This document shows, in pieces, positions 8,960-17,336 of a DNA stretch of 35,282 nucleotides. The DNA comes from Actinomycetota bacterium (GTDB lineage: Bacteria; Actinomycetota; Acidimicrobiia; Acidimicrobiales; Acidimicrobilacustridaceae). Numbering within the stretch: the first letter of the stretch is position 1; each line of letters opens with the position of its first letter. The stretch spans positions 1 through 35,282 of the forward strand of contig WLGJ01000004.1 of the NCBI GenBank assembly GCA_009703275.1. The letters are read 5' to 3'. Below the pieces are notes generated by a model that was not told the DNA's origin, ran no database searches, and saw only the letters and a list, made by a program, of their open reading frames with translations. The translations under genes and the position numbers were made by a program.

Positions 8960-9538
8960 ATGACTGCTGCATCCGAAGACCGTTCCACCATGGACCTCCT
9001 ACGAGGCTCCAGAATCACCGCCTACTCGATTGGCTTCATCAGCCTCGTCGCAGGCCTCGTCCTGCTGTTCCGTCCCGATCGCGAACTCCAGATCATTGCG
9101 ATCATCCTCGGATTCCTCTTCGTAGTTTCCGGATTCAGCCAGGTCGCCGAAGCAGTCACCACACACCGCAAGGGCTCCTACTGGGGTCTGCTGGTCATTC
9201 GGGGACTCATTAACTTCGGAATCGGTCTCGCCCTCATCTTCTGGACCGGCGCAACCCTCACCGCAATCATTTGGCTGGTTGGCCTTGATTTCGTGATTAC
9301 CGGTCTTATCGCAATCGTTGTGTCGTTCATGATCGGCAAGGACGGCGGTCGAGGCGCACTCCTCATCGAGGGTCTCATCACCATCGCCATCGGCGTCATC
9401 ATCATGGCGTGGCCCGAAGCCACCAAGAACGTGCTCGGCATCGTGATCGGCATCGGCCTCACACTTCTTGGCCTGTTGTTCCTCTTCTCCGGCTACCAGC
9501 TGAGCAAGGTCAAGGCCACGCTCACTTCTGGCCGCTGA
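8960..9538 (+). CDS. HdeD/DUF308 family six-helix membrane protein
   Basis: A 192-residue hydrophobic protein with a short polar N-terminus and about six membrane helices arranged in pairs (for example ITAYSIGFISLVAGLVLLF, IIAIILGFLFVVSGFSQVAEA, LINFGIGLALIFW, LTAIIWLVGLDFVITGLIAI). The internal repeat of GxGLxLIF/W and VxSGxxxx patterns is typical of HdeD-like proteins (DUF308). In enterobacteria HdeD is linked to acid resistance at high cell density; in actinobacteria the role is not known. A strong GGAGG lies 6 nt before the ATG at 8960. The gene is divergent from dnaE and convergent with bpa, so it is probably transcribed alone. Confidence 0.85.
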   Translation: MTAASEDRSTMDLLRGSRITAYSIGFISLVAGLVLLFRPDRELQIIAIILGFLFVVSGFSQVAEAVTTHRKGSYWGLLVIRGLINFGIGLALIFWTGATLTAIIWLVGLDFVITGLIAIVVSFMIGKDGGRGALLIEGLITIAIGVIIMAWPEATKNVLGIVIGIGLTLLGLLFLFSGYQLSKVKATLTSGR

Positions 9539-9553
9539 ACAGGCGCTGATTCG

Positions 9554-10057
9554 TTAGAGGTACGTACCGGGGCGGTCCTCGGGTTCAGGTATTCCTGGAC
9601 CTGGGCGACCGGCCCCGGGCGGAAGTTCTCCCCGCATGTTCTCGAGCTGCTGACGAGCAGCCATCTGCTGGGCAAACAACGTGGCCTGGATGCCATGGAA
9701 GAGGCCTTCGAGCCAGCCAACGAGCTGCGCTTGGGCAACACGCAATTCGATATCTGTCGGAGTCCCGTCTTCAGCGAATGGAAACGCAAGACGTTTCAAC
9801 TCGTCGCGAAGGTCGGGCGAGAGTGCCGAACCAAGTTCGTCGATTGACGTGTCATAAATCGCGCGCAGGCGAACTCGCGATGGTTCATCGAGTTCGGTCT
9901 GTCGCACTTCATCAAGCAACTGCTTGATCATTGAGCCAACGCGCATCACCTTCGCTGGTTCTGACACCATCTCGCGCTGCTCTTCCTCGATTGCGCTCTC
10001 GTCAATCGGAAGGATGAGTTCGCCTCGTTCTGCGCCGCCGGTCATTGAATCAGTCAT
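9554..10057 (-). CDS. bpa: Bacterial proteasome activator Bpa/PafE
   Basis: A 167-residue protein that closely resembles mycobacterial PafE (DUF2587). The core reads PAKVMRVGSMIKQLLDEVR, then AQLVGWLEGLFHGIQATLFA and QQMAARQQLENMRG, both nearly invariant in the family. The C-terminus PGTYL matches the GQYL-type (HbYX-like) tail that docks into the alpha ring of the 20S proteasome and opens its gate without ATP. The protein forms a dodecameric ring in mycobacteria, where it helps degrade unfolded substrates such as HspR. The gene implies that this organism carries a 20S proteasome elsewhere. ATG at 10057 is 21 nt downstream of the phosphodiesterase stop, so the two are likely cotranscribed. 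Confidence 0.93.
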   Translation of the reverse strand: MTDSMTGGAERGELILPIDESAIEEEQREMVSEPAKVMRVGSMIKQLLDEVRQTELDEPSRVRLRAIYDTSIDELGSALSPDLRDELKRLAFPFAEDGTPTDIELRVAQAQLVGWLEGLFHGIQATLFAQQMAARQQLENMRGELPPGAGRPGPGIPEPEDRPGTYL

Positions 10058-10078
10058 CTCGACAGTCTCGCTGACGGC

Positions 10079-11209
10079 TCAGCGCGATCCAACCAGAAGC
10101 GGCACAAACATCTCGTCAGCGGTGAGTGAGCCGTGACGAGCCCGCAACGGGAATGCCCCGCTATCAGCCGGATCAGAGAAGGCCATGGCCTCTCTAGCCA
10201 CCAACGCAACGTCGCCAAGACGAGACCTTGCGGCATCGGTGACCTCGGAGCCAAACCAGCCCTCGTCAATCACCTGATCGACGGTGACCACCCATGATCG
10301 ATCCGAATGATGGGCAGTTGCATCGTCAAACAACGCCCGTGCATGACCGGGTCGGGCATGAAGCCAACGGAATCGGCCTTCACCCGACTGCAGATCGACA
10401 TGTGCCATCACCGATGAGTCCGGAGTGACGACGTCGTCACCGACATCGACCTGACCGTGGTCCGACGTAACCACAAGTACCGCGCCCGGCGGCAACACGC
10501 TCAGGACGTCGCCAACAAGACGATCGACAAACGCAAACTCAGCGTCGTAATGCGCGCCGAGTCCGAACTCGTGCGCAATCTTGTCGATGCCGTCGTAGTA
10601 CGCGTAAACGAAAGGTTCGTTGCGATTGACCGCTGCAGCAATCTCGGTCACCAATGTCGAAGAAACGCGCCAACCCACAAGGCGCGTCTTATCGAGGTGA
10701 GCGCGAGTGAAACCGGAGTCACGAAACTCTGACCGCGTAATCACTGGCGGACGTTGCCCTTCAAACGCGTCGAGCGTTTGGACTGACTCAGGAACAATGG
10801 TTTTGCGCGCGTCACGTCCGCTCGCGGACCAGCGCAAGATATTGAGAATGTCGCGACCAATCGCCATGCGATAACCCATGATCCCGTGCAACCCCGGCGC
10901 AACCCCAGTGCTGATTGACGTGAGAGCAGTCGCTGTCGTTGATGGCGCAACGCTGGTGATGGGTCCTCCCACCATCGCCGAGATCGTCGGTGCGAGATGT
11001 CGACGATCGAGCAATTGGTTCCAGCCGATTCCATCAAGCACGAGGAGCACGACCTGATCGGCATCGGCGGCGACCTCGGGAATCCACTTGGGCCATGGGT
11101 TCGATGGGTCGAGCAGAGCCGGAACGATGTTCGAGATGCAGGCCCCGTCATAGTCGGGGAGCACAAGTCCGTCGGACGAAGCAGAAGTTGTTGAAGATCG
11201 GGAATCCAC
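10079..11209 (-). CDS. Alkaline-phosphatase superfamily phosphodiesterase / nucleotide pyrophosphatase
   Basis: A 376-residue soluble enzyme of the type I phosphodiesterase/nucleotide pyrophosphatase group. The first metal ligand is Asp59 in VVLLVLDGIGWNQL, and the nucleophilic threonine lies in SVAPSTTATALTS (Thr91 region). VVTSDHGQVDVG carries the Asp-His metal ligands. A GTG start at 11209 is supported by a strong GGAGG six nucleotides upstream. There is no signal peptide, so it acts in the cytoplasm unless exported otherwise. It lies just upstream of bpa in the same direction and is divergent from the Rrf2 regulator. The substrate cannot be told from sequence; a link to proteasome function is only suggested by adjacency. 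Confidence 0.85.
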   Translation of the reverse strand: MDSRSSTTSASSDGLVLPDYDGACISNIVPALLDPSNPWPKWIPEVAADADQVVLLVLDGIGWNQLLDRRHLAPTISAMVGGPITSVAPSTTATALTSISTGVAPGLHGIMGYRMAIGRDILNILRWSASGRDARKTIVPESVQTLDAFEGQRPPVITRSEFRDSGFTRAHLDKTRLVGWRVSSTLVTEIAAAVNRNEPFVYAYYDGIDKIAHEFGLGAHYDAEFAFVDRLVGDVLSVLPPGAVLVVTSDHGQVDVGDDVVTPDSSVMAHVDLQSGEGRFRWLHARPGHARALFDDATAHHSDRSWVVTVDQVIDEGWFGSEVTDAARSRLGDVALVAREAMAFSDPADSGAFPLRARHGSLTADEMFVPLLVGSR

Positions 11210-11273
11210 GGTGGTCCTCCGGCAATCACGGTAGTGCCGAGGCCACTATGTCCCCGACTCGGCCGCTTCCCCC

Positions 11274-11279
11274 TACGAT
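11274..11279 (+). promoter_or_regulatory. Putative -10 box of the Rrf2 gene (leaderless)
   Basis: TACGAT, seven bases before the GTG at 11287. It overlaps the only upstream ATG (11278), which argues that GTG at 11287 is the true start of a leaderless mRNA. Confidence 0.45.
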
Positions 11280-11286
11280 GCCGGGC

Positions 11287-11772
11287 GTGAAGGTATCGAC
11301 CCGAGGCGACTACGCAAGCAGGGCACTGCTGTCCCTGGCATTGCACTCCGACGAGGGTGGACCCACGTCGGTGCGCGATATCGCCGAACGCACTGGTCTC
11401 CCCCAGCCATATCTTGAACAGATCCTTCTCGCGCTGAAAGGTGCTGGTCTCGTGCGCTCAAAGCGCGGCGTTGGTGGCGGTTACGTCTTGGCCCGGACGC
11501 CCGAGGAAATCAGTTTGTCCGACATCGTCAGCGCGGTTGATGGCCCGATCGTCGCCGGAGATTTCGGACAACCTCACACCGATGGTGCTTGCGACCACGA
11601 AGGTCAATGTGTGTTACTTGCCGTATGGGACGACGTCGGCGAACACATGCGTCGCTACCTCGAAGCTGCAACCTTGGCCGACATCGTTTCAATGGCCAAA
11701 GGTCAGGGCAAGTGGCCAACCGAAGTTGCCACCACTCCTTCGGTTACTCCTCCGTGGGCGTCTGGTTCCTGA
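11287..11772 (+). CDS. Rrf2 family transcriptional regulator
   Basis: A 161-residue winged-helix protein. The start GTG at 11287 gives the family's standard opening (KVSTRGDYASRALLSLAL); an ATG nine bases earlier (11278) is possible but lies in the predicted -10 box. The DNA-binding part includes VRDIAERTGLPQPYLEQIL and the wing VRSKRGVGGGYVLAR. Of the three cysteines that hold an Fe-S cluster in IscR or NsrR, two are present with the right spacing (ACDHEGQC), but the third position is a tryptophan, so cluster binding is uncertain. Its 3' end overlaps the 3' end of the convergent rluD-like gene by 29 bp. Targets are unknown; the divergent phosphodiesterase-bpa pair or itself are natural candidates. 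Confidence 0.88.
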   Translation: MKVSTRGDYASRALLSLALHSDEGGPTSVRDIAERTGLPQPYLEQILLALKGAGLVRSKRGVGGGYVLARTPEEISLSDIVSAVDGPIVAGDFGQPHTDGACDHEGQCVLLAVWDDVGEHMRRYLEAATLADIVSMAKGQGKWPTEVATTPSVTPPWASGS

Positions 11773-12685
11773 TTCGCTGCAGCACTGCCGCAAGATCTTC
11801 GGGAAGTTCCGAAACGAACTCGAGTCGCTCGTCGAGACGCACAGGGTGATCGAACGCAAGCGCGGCCGAATGCAAAAAGATGCGCGGTGTTTCGATTGCC
11901 GGTCGCGCCCCCCGATATCGATCGTCACCGACGACTGCATGACCAATTGCCGCCATGTGCACGCGGATCTGATGTGTGCGCCCGGTTTCGAGCCGACACT
12001 CAACCAACGCGCATTGCACGGGCTCGTCAAAGGTTTCAAGAACGGTGTAGCGGGTGCGCGCTTCTCGGCCTTGCGCGCTCACGACCATCTTGGTTGGTTC
12101 GCGAGTTGATCGACCGATGGGCGCGTCGATGAGACCACTACCGGCTTCGGGGATACCCCAGACCAGAGTGAGATAGGTGCGTTCGACTTCGTGCGCGGCC
12201 AACATTGAGCTGAGTTCGACATGCGCCTCTTGTGAGCGCGCCATGAGCATGAGCCCAGACGTGTCTTTATCAAGACGATGCACAACACCCGGTCGTTCTG
12301 GTTCCCCGATGTTGGCGATTTCCGGATAGATCGCAAGCATGGCCTGCACGAGCGTTCCGGTGGCATTGCCTGCACCAGGATGCACAACAAGCCCGGCAGG
12401 CTTATCGATCACAATCACGTCGTCATCGACATACACGATTGGCACATCGATATCGGGTTCGGCAATCAGTGGCTCTGGACCGAGGTCAGGCTCAACATTG
12501 ACCTCGATGGTGTCGCCATCGGCTACTCGACGAGAACGAGTGGAAACAACGGTGTCGTTACAAACAACGAGGCCCTGTTCAAGCCATTCAGTGACACGAG
12601 TTCGGCTCGCACCGGTAATCATTGCAACGACTCGGTCGATGCGTTCTCCGGCTAATGATGCGGGGATGACCTCGGTATAGGCCAT
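11744..12685 (-). CDS. RluA/RluD family 23S rRNA pseudouridine synthase
   Basis: A 313-residue enzyme with an N-terminal S4 RNA-binding domain (residues about 10-65, GERIDRVVAMITGASRTRV) and a pseudouridine synthase domain. The catalytic aspartate is Asp139 in VHRLDKDTSGLML, and LETGRTHQIRVHMAAIGH is the usual RluA-family motif. It isomerises uridines, most likely in large-subunit rRNA. The frame extends further upstream, but ATG at 12685 is chosen because it lies one base after the lspA stop (TGATATG), implying translational coupling. The lspA-rluD pairing is common in actinobacteria and firmicutes. The last 29 bp overlap the convergent Rrf2 gene. Confidence 0.92.
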   Translation of the reverse strand: MAYTEVIPASLAGERIDRVVAMITGASRTRVTEWLEQGLVVCNDTVVSTRSRRVADGDTIEVNVEPDLGPEPLIAEPDIDVPIVYVDDDVIVIDKPAGLVVHPGAGNATGTLVQAMLAIYPEIANIGEPERPGVVHRLDKDTSGLMLMARSQEAHVELSSMLAAHEVERTYLTLVWGIPEAGSGLIDAPIGRSTREPTKMVVSAQGREARTRYTVLETFDEPVQCALVECRLETGRTHQIRVHMAAIGHAVVGDDRYRGARPAIETPRIFLHSAALAFDHPVRLDERLEFVSELPEDLAAVLQRIRNQTPTEE

Positions 12686-12686
12686 A

Positions 12687-13229
12687 TCAGTTGCTCTCGA
12701 TCGTTGAGGATGATGACTCGACAGCAACGTCACTTGCGTCAGGTTCGGGATTCAAAAGTGTGGAGATCACGAGGAGGATGGCGCCACACACGACGCCGAT
12801 ATCGGCGATATTGAAGACCGGCCACCACTGGAGGTCGATGAAATCGATGACGCCACCTTGAAAGAACCCCGAATCGCTGCGAAACGCGCGATCGAGGACA
12901 TTGCCCAATGCGCCGCCAACGATCATGCCGAGGGCAACCGCCCCCAATCGTGTGCGGACTGATCCGCCCTTCCACACCAAGATCCCGACGACAACAAGTG
13001 CGAGGAGCCCAATCCAAGCGCCATACCCGGCACCAAGGCTGAACGATGCTCCGTAATTCGTCAGCAACTGAAAGCGCAGCGTCCAGACAACATCGATGGT
13101 GTTGTCCTTGAGTGAGGACACCGCCCACCACTTCGTAAGTTGATCGGCGAGAACCCACCCGACCGCAACCGCGCCAAACAGCACCCGGTGTGTGGGCGCT
13201 GAAGTGGCAGATGCAGTCGACGATGTCAC
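12687..13229 (-). CDS. lspA: Lipoprotein signal peptidase LspA (signal peptidase II)
   Basis: A membrane aspartyl protease of about 180 residues that cleaves the signal peptide of diacylglyceryl-prolipoproteins. Four membrane helices are visible, with the family motifs [33 protein letters not shown] (first catalytic Asp) and [10 protein letters not shown] (second catalytic Asp). The start is uncertain: GTG at 13229 has a weak AGG nine bases upstream, while TTG at 13238 has none. The short polar N-terminus and a Ser/Glu-rich cytoplasmic tail of about 25 residues are not conserved. It is followed immediately by the rluD-like gene and preceded by the dksA-like gene with a 41 nt gap, so all three may share transcription. 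Confidence 0.94.
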   Translation of the reverse strand: MTSSTASATSAPTHRVLFGAVAVGWVLADQLTKWWAVSSLKDNTIDVVWTLRFQLLTNYGASFSLGAGYGAWIGLLALVVVGILVWKGGSVRTRLGAVALGMIVGGALGNVLDRAFRSDSGFFQGGVIDFIDLQWWPVFNIADIGVVCGAILLVISTLLNPEPDASDVAVESSSSTIESN

Positions 13230-13270
13230 GGGGTCCAACCTAGGGGCTGATCTGCCCGAATCGTGGTTGT

Positions 13271-14053
13271 TCAGCGACGGAAGTTGCCAACCTTGTACTC
13301 AACACGCTCGCGACACCACGGAATCGCACGAAGGCGTTCTTTCGGAATTGCGAGACCAGAAATCTCGCAAATGCCGTAGGTGCCTTGACCAATTTTGGCC
13401 ATCGCCCGGTCGATTTCATCGACCTGATCGAGGAACTGTGCCGAAAGTGCGAGGTCACGTTCACGCTCAACTGCAAGCGTGTCGCCTTCGCCCGATTCTT
13501 CGTCGAACTGCACATCACCAGGCTCACGCAACTCGGCGAGCGAGTTGGCCTCGGCCGTAAGTGTTTCAGCGTCGTGAACGAGACGACGGCGTTCCTCGAG
13601 CAAATGCAATCGCTGAGCATCAAGGAACTTGGCGTCGAACGGGTACTTGATCTTCTTGGGTTCCTTCGGAATCGCCGGAAGGCGGTTGGGGCGCGGGGCG
13701 ACAACCGGGGCGACTTCAGCCTTCTTGGCGGGGGCTGCTTTCTTGGCCGGCGCCTTCGGGGCTGGAGCTTTGGCCGCGGCCTTCTTGGCCGGAGCCTTTA
13801 CTGCCGCCTTCTTCGCTGGGGCCTTCTTGGCCGGAGCCTTCTTGGCCGGAGCCTTCTTGGCCGGAGCCTTCTTCGCCGGAGCCTTCTTCGCCGGAGCCTT
13901 CTTGGCCGGAGCCTTCTTAACGGCCTTCTTCGCTGGGGCCTTCTTGACGACCTTCTTCGCTGGGGCCTTCTTGGCCGGAGCCTTGACTGCCGCCTTCTTG
14001 GCCGGAGCCTTCTTCGCTGCGGACTTCTTCGCCGGTGCCTTTTTGACTGCCAC
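13271..14053 (-). CDS. DksA/TraR family protein with histone H1-like Lys/Ala/Pro repeat tail
   Basis: A 260-residue two-part protein. Residues about 1-110 are almost only Lys, Ala, Pro and Val, built from repeats of APAKK, as in histone H1 and the tail of mycobacterial HupB; such tails bind DNA non-specifically. Residues about 135-260 match DksA/TraR: a coiled-coil hairpin ([15 protein letters not shown] ... [19 protein letters not shown]) and the [18 protein letters not shown] segment. The C4 zinc finger is degenerate: the second and last cysteines are missing ([14 protein letters not shown]). GTG at 14053 is chosen because GGGAG lies 7 nt upstream. It could bind RNA polymerase and DNA together. 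A DksA-like gene beside lspA and ileS is a recurring actinobacterial arrangement. Confidence 0.88.
   Translation of the reverse strand: MAVKKAPAKKSAAKKAPAKKAAVKAPAKKAPAKKVVKKAPAKKAVKKAPAKKAPAKKAPAKKAPAKKAPAKKAPAKKAPAKKAAVKAPAKKAAAKAPAPKAPAKKAAPAKKAEVAPVVAPRPNRLPAIPKEPKKIKYPFDAKFLDAQRLHLLEERRRLVHDAETLTAEANSLAELREPGDVQFDEESGEGDTLAVERERDLALSAQFLDQVDEIDRAMAKIGQGTYGICEISGLAIPKERLRAIPWCRERVEYKVGNFRR
13806..13910. repeat. Seven tandem 15-bp units inside the DksA-like gene
   Basis: Seven head-to-tail copies of a 15-base unit (consensus GCCTTCTTGGCCGGA on the plus strand), differing only at the GG/CG position and at the end of the first unit. On the coding strand each unit encodes one APAKK pentapeptide-type block. 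The near-identity at DNA level suggests recent expansion by slippage or unequal recombination. Confidence 0.9.
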
Positions 14054-14087
14054 GGATGTTCTCCCTTGAGTGGCGGTGGATCGGCGG

Positions 14088-14093
14088 AGGGTA
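14088..14093 (-). promoter_or_regulatory. Putative -10 box of the DksA-like gene
   Basis: TACCCT on the minus strand, 34 nt before the GTG at 14053. It would give a short leader that contains the GGGAG ribosome binding site. No clear -35 box is seen. Confidence 0.3.
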
Positions 14094-14148
14094 AGGGCGT
14101 CGCCCTCCCACGTCAACCCGCCCGCACCGAAGCCGTTCGGCGACAGCG

Positions 14149-14154
14149 TACGCT
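14149..14154 (+). promoter_or_regulatory. Putative -10 box of ileS (leaderless)
   Basis: TACGCT, eight bases before the ATG at 14163, which has no Shine-Dalgarno sequence. The spacing suggests that transcription starts at the ATG, which supports this start over the longer open frame that begins at 14070. Confidence 0.4.
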
Positions 14155-14162
14155 TGGCCCCC

Positions 14163-17100
14163 ATGCCATTCGGTCCCGTCGACCCAGATCTCGACCTCCC
14201 CACCCTCGAGCAACGCCGCCTAGAGCGCTGGAAGGCCGATGACACCATCGGTGCGACCCGCCGACTCCGGGCTGGTAGCGAGCCCTGGATCTTCTACGAG
14301 GGTCCCCCAACCGCCAACGGCCGACCCGGTCTCCACCATGTCTGGGCCCGAGTATTTAAAGACATCTATCCACGATTCCAAACCATGCGTGGCCGAGATG
14401 TTCCCCGGAAGGGCGGGTGGGACTGTCACGGTCTCCCCGTGGAGCTTGAGGTCGAAAAGGAACTCGGACTTTCCACGAAACAAGAGATCGAAGAATTCGG
14501 GATTGCCGAGTTCAATCAACGCTGTCGGGAATCGGTCCAGCGTTATGTCACCGACTGGACTGCGCTCACTGAACGATCGGGCGTGTGGATTGACACCGCC
14601 GACGCCTACTGGACCCTCGACAACTCCTATGTCGAATCAGTGTGGTGGCTCATTCGTCAGTTGTGGGACAAGGGACTTCTCTACGAAGGCCACAAGGTTT
14701 CCCCCTATTGCGGTCGATGCGGAACCGCGCTTTCGAGTCACGAACTTGGACAGCCCGACGTTTATCGCGACGTTGTTGATCCGTCGGTCTACGTCCGGTT
14801 CCCGATCGTCGATCGCGATGTCGATCTGCTTGTCTGGACGACCACACCCTGGACGCTCATCTCAAACGTCGCTGCCGCAGTCGGCCCCGACATTGACTAC
14901 GTGCGCGTGGCTTCCACTGACGGAACTCGCGATCTCCTCATGGCTGCAGCCCTCGCCCCTGAAGACGCAACCGTCGTTGAGACGTTCAAGGGCTCAGATC
15001 TAGTCGGCTGGCGCTACGAGCGCCCGTTCGACACCCTGACTCCCCCGGCCGGATCCGATGGTTGGCGCGTTGTTGCTGCCGAGTTCGTCACTACCGATGA
15101 CGGTTCGGGAATCGTTCATCTCGCTCCCGCCTTCGGTGAGGACGATGCTGCAGTTGGTCGCGCCGAGAAACTGCCCGTCCTTAATCCTGTGAATGCCGAC
15201 GCTGCCTTCGATGAATCGGTTCCTGCATTTACCGGGACGTTCGTAAAAGACGCCGACCGCGACATCATCGCCGACCTCGACGCCCGTGGCCTTCTCGTTC
15301 GCGAGCAGGCCTACGAGCACAGTTACCCCCATTGCTGGCGATGCAGCACGCCGCTCATTTATTGGGCCAAGACCTCCTGGTTTGTGCGCACGTCAGAACA
15401 TCGCGATCTGCTCATGCGAGAGAACGAGCGCATTGAATGGCATCCCGAATTCATCAAGCACGGTCGATTCGGAAAGTGGCTTGAAGGAAACATCGACTGG
15501 GCGCTTTCGCGCGACCGCTATTGGGGCACACCCCTCCCGATCTGGCGATGCGATGCGAACGGACATGAACACTGCATTGGTTCTGTCGAAGAACTCAGTG
15601 CTCTGACCAGCCGTGATCTCACCGAGCTTGATCTTCATAGGCCTCACGTCGACAACATCACCTTCACGTGCAGCACAGATGGCTGTTCAGGAACCATGCG
15701 TCGCGTCGCCCCTGTACTCGATGCGTGGTTCGACTCTGGCTCCATGCCTTCGGCGCAGCGTCATCATCCGTTCGAAAACGCGGACTCATTCAACGGTGCA
15801 TTCCCCGCAGATTTCATTTGTGAGGCCATTGACCAAACCCGCGGTTGGTTCTATTCGCTTCTTGCCGTGAACTCACTCGTCTTCGATTCAACGCCTTACA
15901 AGAACGTTGTGTGTCTCGCCCTCATCGTCGATGAGAACGGGCAGAAAATGTCGAAGTCGCGCGGAAACGTCATCGCGCCGTTCGATATTTTCGACACGTT
16001 GGGCGCCGACGCGTTGCGTTGGTATTTCTTCTCCTCCGGACAACCCTGGACTCCGCGCCGCGTTTTCAACGACGGAATTCGCGAGGCCACACGGCAAACG
16101 TTGCTCACGCTCTGGAACGTGTTCTCCTTCTTCGCGACCTATGCCGACCTTGATGGCTGGCAGCCCGATTCAAGCGCGACTGCACCGACACACGTCCTCG
16201 ACCGTTGGATCCTTTCTGAACTTGATGACACTGTCGCTTCAGTCACGACTGCACTCGAGAACTTCGACGCGCTCGGCGGTTCTGGTCGCATCGCAAAGTT
16301 CGTTGACGACCTGTCGAACTGGTACGTCCGTCGCAGTCGCCCTCGATTCTGGAAGTCAAGCGATGCCGCCGCTCACGCAACGCTGTATGAATGCCTCGCC
16401 ACCATTTCGCAGGTGTTGGCACCGTTCTGTCCGTTCTTGGCCGACGAGATCTACACGACCCTCACCAAGAACCAGTCCGTGCACCTCACCGATTGGCCTG
16501 TCGCCAAGGGCCGCCACGATGCGTCACTTGCCGAACAGATGGACGCTGCTCGACGGCTCGTGAGTTTGGGTCGCTCCGCTCGTACCGACGCAAAGATGAA
16601 AGTCCGGCAGCCATTGTCGAGAGCCCTCCTGCTCCACGGTGGCACCAATCTTGATCAGGCCATCGAGGCCGAGATCAAAGCCGAACTCAATGTGAAGAAC
16701 CTTGAGCGACTCGATTCGTTGTCAGGCCTCATGGGCTGGACCGTCATCCCCAATTTCCGGCTACTCGGCCCACGCCTCGGCCCTCGCGTCAACGAGATCA
16801 AAGCGGCTTTGGCCGATGCCGATGGTTCTGCGCTCCAAGCGCAACTTGCCGAGAACGGTTGGATCGAAATTGCTGGCGAACGCCTCACCGCCGAAGAGGT
16901 CGAAGTTCGGGCCGAGAAACACGCGGATCTTGCACTCGTTGAAGACGATGGCTGGGCAGTAGCGCTCGATCTCGAACTCGACGACGAACTCCGAGCAGAG
17001 GGAACAGCTCGCGAACTCGTTCGAGCCTTGAACGATGCCCGTAAGAGCGCCGGTCTCGAAATCGCTGATCGAATTGCCGTCACAATTGATGCCGACGAAA

Positions 17101-17240
17101 CCCTTCGTTCTGTGATCGAGACTCATCGCGAAACGATCACCACGGAGATTCTCGCTCGGTCGATCGAATTCGGAAACGGCGATCGAACAATCGAGATTGA
17201 CGGATCCGCTCTCTCGATCACCCTTCTTCGCGTCGACTGA
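14163..17240 (+). CDS. ileS: Isoleucyl-tRNA synthetase
   Basis: A 1025-residue class I synthetase that charges tRNA-Ile. The frame is open from 14070, but ATG at 14163 fits the family N-terminus (DPDLDLPTLEQRRLERW). The HIGH-type signature is the variant PPTANGRPGLHH (residues 48-59) and KMSKS is at 595-599. This variant marks the eukaryote-like (type 2) IleS clade, common in actinobacteria and often less sensitive to mupirocin. The editing domain lies between about 190 and 420 (LLVWTTTPWTLISNVAAAVG; TDDGSGIVHLAPAFGEDD). Cysteine pairs occur in CGRCGTALSSHE and CWRCSTPLIYW. It is transcribed alone on the plus strand between minus-strand groups and is convergent with divIVA. Confidence 0.97.
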   Translation: MPFGPVDPDLDLPTLEQRRLERWKADDTIGATRRLRAGSEPWIFYEGPPTANGRPGLHHVWARVFKDIYPRFQTMRGRDVPRKGGWDCHGLPVELEVEKELGLSTKQEIEEFGIAEFNQRCRESVQRYVTDWTALTERSGVWIDTADAYWTLDNSYVESVWWLIRQLWDKGLLYEGHKVSPYCGRCGTALSSHELGQPDVYRDVVDPSVYVRFPIVDRDVDLLVWTTTPWTLISNVAAAVGPDIDYVRVASTDGTRDLLMAAALAPEDATVVETFKGSDLVGWRYERPFDTLTPPAGSDGWRVVAAEFVTTDDGSGIVHLAPAFGEDDAAVGRAEKLPVLNPVNADAAFDESVPAFTGTFVKDADRDIIADLDARGLLVREQAYEHSYPHCWRCSTPLIYWAKTSWFVRTSEHRDLLMRENERIEWHPEFIKHGRFGKWLEGNIDWALSRDRYWGTPLPIWRCDANGHEHCIGSVEELSALTSRDLTELDLHRPHVDNITFTCSTDGCSGTMRRVAPVLDAWFDSGSMPSAQRHHPFENADSFNGAFPADFICEAIDQTRGWFYSLLAVNSLVFDSTPYKNVVCLALIVDENGQKMSKSRGNVIAPFDIFDTLGADALRWYFFSSGQPWTPRRVFNDGIREATRQTLLTLWNVFSFFATYADLDGWQPDSSATAPTHVLDRWILSELDDTVASVTTALENFDALGGSGRIAKFVDDLSNWYVRRSRPRFWKSSDAAAHATLYECLATISQVLAPFCPFLADEIYTTLTKNQSVHLTDWPVAKGRHDASLAEQMDAARRLVSLGRSARTDAKMKVRQPLSRALLLHGGTNLDQAIEAEIKAELNVKNLERLDSLSGLMGWTVIPNFRLLGPRLGPRVNEIKAALADADGSALQAQLAENGWIEIAGERLTAEEVEVRAEKHADLALVEDDGWAVALDLELDDELRAEGTARELVRALNDARKSAGLEIADRIAVTIDADETLRSVIETHRETITTEILARSIEFGNGDRTIEIDGSALSITLLRVD

Positions 17241-17265
17241 GTCAACGCGGCGCCTTCGCGCTTTT

Positions 17266-17309
17266 ATGAAAACGAAACGGGACCCCTCATCCGAAGATGA
17301 AGAGTCCCG
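17266..17309 (-). terminator. Intrinsic terminator of the divIVA operon
   Basis: Read on the minus strand, CGGGACTCTTCATC pairs with GATGAGGGGTCCCG to give a 14-bp stem (two G-U pairs) capped by a cUUCGg tetraloop, followed by TTTCGTTTTC. The hairpin itself is at 17278-17309, just after the divIVA stop at 17337. In the plus direction it lacks a U-rich tail; ileS has only a weak CGCG hairpin before TTTT at 17246-17265. Confidence 0.85.
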
Positions 17310-17336
17310 AACGTTGGAAGAAGTCGTTTGACGAAT

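Noticed and set aside
13806-13910. Regular short repeats that could suggest a CRISPR array
   Set aside because: The units are contiguous 15-mers without spacers and encode the repeat tail of a protein.
14070-14162. Upstream in-frame start for ileS
   Set aside because: The extra 31 residues are Arg/Pro-rich and not family-like; they would also cover the predicted promoter region of both ileS and the DksA-like gene.
13385-14242. Leu/Gly/Arg-rich open frames on the plus strand opposite the DksA-like gene
   Set aside because: They arise from the repeats read in reverse; the minus-strand frame has a DksA domain and a good ribosome binding site.
17246-17265. Possible ileS terminator (short CGCG hairpin then TTTT)
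   Set aside because: The stem is only four base pairs; too weak to call, though read-through would then meet the divIVA terminator in its non-functional direction.
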